NCBI GenBank assembly: GCA_002320485.1
Contig: DCKW01000126.1
Location: 1-10,114, forward strand
Direction: 5' to 3'
Length of the DNA stretch: 10,114 nt
Source of the DNA: Micavibrio sp. UBA1664
GTDB taxonomy: Bacteria; Pseudomonadota; Alphaproteobacteria; Micavibrionales; UBA1664
Shown here: piece after piece, positions 6,360-10,114 of the stretch
How the letters are laid out: every line of letters starts with the position of its first letter
How positions within the stretch are numbered: position 1 is the stretch's first letter
Translations under genes and position numbers: made by a program
The notes under the pieces: generated by a model
Told to the model about the DNA's origin: nothing
The model's database searches: none
What the model saw: only the letters and a program-made list of their open reading frames with translations

Positions 6360-8364
6360 ATTAAAAATAAACGGAACCGAAGTCGAAGTCCCACAAGGAA
6401 CCTCCATTATTCAGGCGGCGGAACAAATTGGCGTGGAAATTCCACGGTTTTGCTATCACGATAAATTATCCGTTCCTGCAAATTGCCGTATGTGCCTGGT
6501 GGAGGTGAAAGGCGGCCCGCCAAAACCAGTGGCATCCTGCGCCATGGCCTGTGCCGAAGGTATGGAAATTGAAACGGAATCGCCTATGGTGCATCGCGCC
6601 CGTAAATCCGTGATGGAATTTTTACTGATTAACCACCCTTTGGATTGCCCGATTTGCGATCAGGGTGGGGAATGTGATTTGCAGGATCAGGCCGTAGGCT
6701 ATGGTTATGACCGTTCACGCTATACCGAGGACAAGCGTGCGGTAAAGGATAAATATCTCGGCCCGCTTGTGAAAACTGTGATGACACGCTGTATTCAATG
6801 TACGCGCTGTATCCGCTTTGGTGAGGAAATTGCCGGTGTAGACGCCCTCGGTTTGTTGAACCGAGGTGAAGATGTCGAAATCGGTACATATGTTGAAAAA
6901 GCGGTTGCCAGTGAATTATCAGGTAATTTAATTGATGTGTGTCCTGTCGGGGCATTAACGTCAAAACCTTATGCCTTTCACGCCCGCCCGTGGGAGTTGA
7001 AAAAAACAGAAACAATTGATGTGATGGACGGGGTTGGATCCAACATTCGTATTGATTCCCGCGGTCGTGAAGTCATGCGGATTTTACCGCGTCTTAATGA
7101 AGAAGTGAACGAGGAATGGATATCCGATAAGGCCCGTTTTTCGTATGATGGGTTGGCGCGTCGCCGTCTTGATCGCCCTTGGATTAAAAATGCCCAAACA
7201 GGCAAGCTTGAGCAAGCCTCATGGGAAGACGCCTTTAACCTTATTGCCGATAAAATGAAACAGACAAAGCCGTTTGATATGGCAGCATTGGTCGGGAATC
7301 AGGTTGATATGGAATCAGTTCAAGCGTTGAAAACCTTTATGAACAATGCAGGATGCAATAACCTTGAATGCCGTGTTGATGGCGGACATTTTGATGCAAC
7401 AAATGCATCGGGCTATTTATTTAACGGGGGGATCGACTCTCTGGAAACGGCTGATGCCGTTTTATTGATCGGGACCAATCCTCGTATCGAGGCCGCAATG
7501 ATCAATGCACGTATTTTCAAAGGATATCGCGATCATGGCACAAAAGTGGCCTTGATCGGAGAGTCGTGTGACCTGAACTACCCTTATGAGCATCTGGGTG
7601 ATAAACCGTCCGATATTGAAACATTGATGAAATCGCGTAGCGGTTTTGCTAAGGTTATGAAAGAGGGCGGGAATGTTCAGGTTATTTTGGGTGCCGGCGC
7701 AACCCAACGGAAAGACGGTGCGGCCTTGCAAAAAACGGCAATGGAATTGGCCTCTAAATTCGGGGCCGGCTATAATATGTTGCATTTGACGGCAGGGCGC
7801 GTAGGGGCCTTAACATTAGGGTTTACAAAAACACCTAATCCATTGAATTTCCAGTCGAAATCATTTGTCTATTTGATGGGGGTCGATACGCCGATTATCA
7901 ACCAGATTGATAAAAAAGCATTTGTTGTATACCAAGGTCATCATGGCGATGCTGGTGCTCATCGTGCAGACGTGATCCTGCCCGGCTGTGCCTACACTGA
8001 AAAAGATGCGTTGTATATGAATACTGAGGGGCGTTTACAACAGGCTAGAAAAGCCGTGAGCGCACCGGGCGAAGCGCAGGAAGACTGGAAAATTATTTCA
8101 TTACTCGCTAAAACATGCGGGCATGATCTGGGATATCGCTCGATTTTCGATGTCCGTAAATCCATGATAGGACTACCCCCGCTTGGCGAACGTCTGCGTC
8201 CTGATATGCAAGCAGTGGCCTTTGACGATAAAATCGGCGCTGCCAAATTTTCACTGTCTTTGGAAAACTTTTATCAGACCTGTCCGATCACACGAGCGTC
8301 AGATACAATGGAGGCCTGTGTGACGGCATTCGTCAATAAAACAAAAAGAATAAAGGCGGCATAG
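6352..8364 (+). CDS. nuoG: NADH-quinone oxidoreductase subunit G (75 kDa type)
   Basis: NuoG, 670 residues, carries the Fe-S wire between NuoF and NuoB. The N-terminal ferredoxin-like domain has [2Fe-2S] N1b ligands C34, C45, C48 and C63. The His-Cys motif HPLDCPICDQGGEC gives H95, C99, C102 and C108 for the [4Fe-4S] N5 centre. C147, C150, C153 (CIQCTRC) and C197 (DVCPVGAL) hold the third N-terminal cluster, N4. The remainder, from about residue 215, is the molybdopterin-oxidoreductase-like fold, present as a structural remnant. I do not see the extra Cys set of the off-path N7 cluster, as expected for this group. Length is near the usual 680-700. The start overlaps the previous gene by eight bases, with CGGGAA at 6339-6344 upstream. 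The MazG-like gene follows three bases after the TAG. Confidence 0.98.
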   Translation: MPKLKINGTEVEVPQGTSIIQAAEQIGVEIPRFCYHDKLSVPANCRMCLVEVKGGPPKPVASCAMACAEGMEIETESPMVHRARKSVMEFLLINHPLDCPICDQGGECDLQDQAVGYGYDRSRYTEDKRAVKDKYLGPLVKTVMTRCIQCTRCIRFGEEIAGVDALGLLNRGEDVEIGTYVEKAVASELSGNLIDVCPVGALTSKPYAFHARPWELKKTETIDVMDGVGSNIRIDSRGREVMRILPRLNEEVNEEWISDKARFSYDGLARRRLDRPWIKNAQTGKLEQASWEDAFNLIADKMKQTKPFDMAALVGNQVDMESVQALKTFMNNAGCNNLECRVDGGHFDATNASGYLFNGGIDSLETADAVLLIGTNPRIEAAMINARIFKGYRDHGTKVALIGESCDLNYPYEHLGDKPSDIETLMKSRSGFAKVMKEGGNVQVILGAGATQRKDGAALQKTAMELASKFGAGYNMLHLTAGRVGALTLGFTKTPNPLNFQSKSFVYLMGVDTPIINQIDKKAFVVYQGHHGDAGAHRADVILPGCAYTEKDALYMNTEGRLQQARKAVSAPGEAQEDWKIISLLAKTCGHDLGYRSIFDVRKSMIGLPPLGERLRPDMQAVAFDDKIGAAKFSLSLENFYQTCPITRASDTMEACVTAFVNKTKRIKAA

Positions 8365-8367
8365 GAT

Positions 8368-8775
8368 ATGACCCAATCAACCTTAGAGCGTGTAAAAATT
8401 TTTCACGAGACATATGGTTTGCCTGTGAAGGAAACACCGGATGTGTCAGATGAAAAAACGAATAGATTACGGATTAACTTGTTGCAGGAGGAGCTGGACG
8501 AGCTGAAAGATGCGCTTGCGGCCGGAGATATCGTAGAAGTACTCGACGCCTTGACCGATTTGCAATATGTCCTCGACGGGGCTTATTTATCATTGGGATT
8601 GGCGCATCTGAAAGAGGTTGCCTTTGCCGAGGTGCAGTCATCAAATTTAAGTAAACTAGGAGGTGATGGTAAACCCATCCGCCGTGAATCCGACGGCAAA
8701 GTTATGAAAGGACCGAACTATTTCGCGCCGGATCTGGCACAGTTCCTCATTAGAAAACAGGAAGAGGCCGCATAG
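8368..8775 (+). CDS. MazG/PRA-PH-like nucleotide pyrophosphohydrolase
   Basis: A 135-residue all-alpha protein resembling the phosphoribosyl-ATP pyrophosphohydrolase-like (MazG superfamily) family, whose members hydrolyse nucleoside triphosphates or related nucleotides to the monophosphate and pyrophosphate using Mg2+. The metal-binding signature is present: EELDE at 41-45 and EVLD at 57-60, with a second acidic helix stretch to D70. The C-terminal SSNLSKLGGDGKPIRRESDG and KGPNYFAPDL segments (91-123) are typical of the single-domain form seen in bacteria and phages rather than HisE. The substrate cannot be assigned. It starts three bases after nuoG, with AAAGG at 8352-8356, and its TAG overlaps a GTG that is in frame with nuoH. 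Nucleotide clean-up has no known link to complex I, so this is probably a passenger gene expressed with the operon. Confidence 0.85.
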   Translation: MTQSTLERVKIFHETYGLPVKETPDVSDEKTNRLRINLLQEELDELKDALAAGDIVEVLDALTDLQYVLDGAYLSLGLAHLKEVAFAEVQSSNLSKLGGDGKPIRRESDGKVMKGPNYFAPDLAQFLIRKQEEAA

Positions 8776-8777
8776 TG

Positions 8778-9797
8778 ATGAATGAATTTTTGACCAATCA
8801 TGGCTGGCCTTTATTGTTGATCGTATTACAAATTCTGGCTTTTCTGGTTCCGATTTTAATATCGGTGGCCTATCTGATTTATGCGGAGCGTAAGGTTATG
8901 GGAGCGATGCAATTGAGACAGGGGCCTGCAACCGTCGGCCCGTTCGGATTGTTACAACCCATTGCCGATGCGATCAAATTATTCTCAAAAGAAATTATCA
9001 TTCCGACGCAGGCAAGCCCCGCCGTATTTATTCTGGCACCGATGCTGACATTATTCCTGTCACTTGTGGCGTGGTCGGTCATACCCGTGAATGAAAACTG
9101 GGTCATTGCCAATATCAATGTCGGTGTTTTGTACCTGTTCGCCGTTTCCTCTGTCGGAGTGTATGGTGTTCTCATGGCAGGGTGGGCGTCCAACTCGCGT
9201 TACGCTTTCCTTGGCGGGATGCGATCTGCCGCGCAGATGGTGTCTTATGAAGTTTCGATGGGACTGGTTATTGTATGCGTTTTATTATGTGTCGGGTCGT
9301 TGAACCTGACGGAAATTGTAACAACACCGCGTGCGCCATGGATGACTGTCATGTTATTCCCGATGTTTATCGTATTTCTGGTTTCAATTCTGGCGGAAAC
9401 AAACCGCGCTCCGTTCGATCTGCCCGAAGGTGAATCCGAGTTGTCGGGGGGATTTATGGTCGAATACTCGGGTATGGCCTTTGCCCTGTTTTTTCTGGGT
9501 GAGTATGCCAATATGATTTTAATGTCCGCTATGGGTGTGATCCTGTTTCTTGGCGGGTGGTTGCCACCATTTGGTATAGAAGCCTTGGCAGTTGTTCCGG
9601 GTATAATCTGGTTTGGTTTAAAAACGGCCTGCATCCTGTTTTTCTTTATTTGGGTCAGGGCCTCCCTGCCGCGCTATCGCTATGACCAGTTGATGCGTTT
9701 GGGGTGGAAAATCTTTTTACCTTTTACATTGATTTGGGTGATCTTGCTGTCAGGAACTATGTTGTATCTCGATGCGTTTCCTCAACAGATAAATTGA
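8778..9797 (+). CDS. nuoH: NADH-quinone oxidoreductase subunit H (ND1 type)
   Basis: NuoH, 339 residues, is the membrane subunit that joins the peripheral arm and forms the quinone entry channel. Signatures are AERKVMGAMQLRQGP (36-50) with GLLQPIADAIKLFSKE just after, and ETNRAPFDLPEGESELSGG (207-225) followed by FMVEYSGMAFALFF, the acidic loop next to the quinone site. About eight hydrophobic helices are evident (near 11-33, 82-103, 116-135, 155-174, 190-206, 233-260, 271-293, 312-332). I chose the ATG at 8778 with AGGAAGAGG at 8759-8767; a GTG at 8775, overlapping the previous stop, would add one residue. Length is typical. The usual next gene, nuoI, does not follow. Confidence 0.98.
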   Translation: MNEFLTNHGWPLLLIVLQILAFLVPILISVAYLIYAERKVMGAMQLRQGPATVGPFGLLQPIADAIKLFSKEIIIPTQASPAVFILAPMLTLFLSLVAWSVIPVNENWVIANINVGVLYLFAVSSVGVYGVLMAGWASNSRYAFLGGMRSAAQMVSYEVSMGLVIVCVLLCVGSLNLTEIVTTPRAPWMTVMLFPMFIVFLVSILAETNRAPFDLPEGESELSGGFMVEYSGMAFALFFLGEYANMILMSAMGVILFLGGWLPPFGIEALAVVPGIIWFGLKTACILFFFIWVRASLPRYRYDQLMRLGWKIFLPFTLIWVILLSGTMLYLDAFPQQIN

Positions 9798-9822
9798 CAT
9801 AGTTTGTCTTTTTATTTATAAA
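9794..9822 (+). promoter_or_regulatory. Near-consensus sigma70 promoter at the end of nuoH
   Basis: TTGACA (9794-9799, a perfect -35 that includes the nuoH stop codon) and TATAAA (9817-9822, five of six) are separated by exactly 17 bases. The predicted transcription start is about 9828-9829, at the ATG of the next gene. It is the best promoter match I noticed in the window. Confidence 0.7.
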
Positions 9823-9827
9823 GCGGT

Positions 9828-10114
9828 ATGACCTCAAATTTTATACATGTCGTTTATGCTTTTAAACCGGATAATTTTCAGGCAGTTGTTGTGCCTGAAT
9901 CAGCCACTCAAAAACAAATTCATGAAGCGATTGCCGCTTACGAAAATGATGAAAACAAATCAGGGCGGAGATGGTCATCACTTATAAAGCCAGGCTCTTT
10001 TATGATGAAGCGGATCAGGGGTGCAAAAGATGCAGAACATGCCATCAAAACAGCACAAAAAAGTGGGCTATCATATAGTCCTATTCCTGAGGCTTATAAA
10101 ATGAATCAGCCTGT
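9828..10114 (+). CDS. Unrecognised protein (5' part), possibly leaderless
   Basis: An open frame of 95 codons runs from the ATG at 9828 to the window edge without a stop; the gene continues beyond. An in-frame TAA at 9819-9821 excludes any earlier start. The product begins MTSNFIHVVYAFKPDNF; it is hydrophilic and mixed-charge, with a basic patch near 46-64 (SGRRW to MMKRIRG), and shows no signal peptide, membrane helix or motif I know. It is not nuoI. No convincing ribosome binding site precedes the ATG, and the strong promoter just upstream places the mRNA start almost on the ATG. A GTG at 9891 with AGG eight bases before it is an alternative start. Codon use resembles the neighbours by eye, so I take it as a real gene of unknown function. 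Confidence 0.7.
   Translation, partial: MTSNFIHVVYAFKPDNFQAVVVPESATQKQIHEAIAAYENDENKSGRRWSSLIKPGSFMMKRIRGAKDAEHAIKTAQKSGLSYSPIPEAYKMNQP

Noticed and set aside
6629..7015. 128-codon open frame on the minus strand
   Set aside because: It is antisense to the Fe-S cluster region of nuoG and has no family features.
9245..9634. 129-codon open frame on the minus strand
   Set aside because: It is fully antisense to nuoH in a region with the ETNRAPFDLPEG signature; composition is that of a shadow frame.
9796..9812. GACA-TAGTT-TGTC followed by TTTTT as a terminator of nuoH
   Set aside because: The stem is only four pairs with two G-C pairs, too weak to call, and the same bases form a better promoter -35 box.

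Overview
The window is a stretch of the NADH:quinone oxidoreductase (respiratory complex I, nuo) gene cluster, almost certainly from an alphaproteobacterium. Separate nuoC and nuoD genes, NuoE with its CTTTPCWLRG iron-sulfur motif and C-terminal tail, the NuoG type, and small extra reading frames between nuo genes all resemble alphaproteobacterial (Paracoccus-type) clusters. Base composition looks moderate by eye, AT-richer than most free-living alphaproteobacteria. No genus can be named from this window alone.

Layout, all on the + strand: the 3' end of nuoB (1-264), nuoC (261-929), nuoD (932-2164); an FTR1-family iron permease gene (2260-3045) with its own candidate promoter and terminator; nuoE (3122-3781), an unrecognised membrane protein (3786-4322), nuoF (4326-5621); two adjacent small DUF805-type membrane proteins (5622-5999 and 6003-6359); nuoG (6352-8364), a MazG/PRA-PH-like nucleotide pyrophosphohydrolase (8368-8775), nuoH (8778-9797); then the start of an unrecognised gene (9828 to the window edge) with a near-consensus promoter of its own. 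No stretch over 300 bases lacks a gene.

The nuo products cover the NADH-oxidising module (NuoE, F, G), the connecting and quinone-reducing module (NuoB, C, D) and the first membrane subunit (NuoH). All Fe-S ligands and signature motifs expected in the visible parts are present, so the complex looks functional. Most junctions are tight (ATGA overlap at nuoB/C, an 8-base overlap at DUF805-2/nuoG, 2-5 bases elsewhere), which suggests one co-transcribed unit from nuoE to nuoH and another from nuoB to nuoD. The main oddities are the non-nuo genes: an iron transporter cassette that interrupts the operon, three small membrane proteins, a nucleotide-hydrolase gene beside nuoH, and a non-nuo gene where nuoI would normally follow, starting from a promoter placed so close to its ATG that the mRNA may be leaderless. 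I see no mobile element, CRISPR array, tRNA or rRNA.
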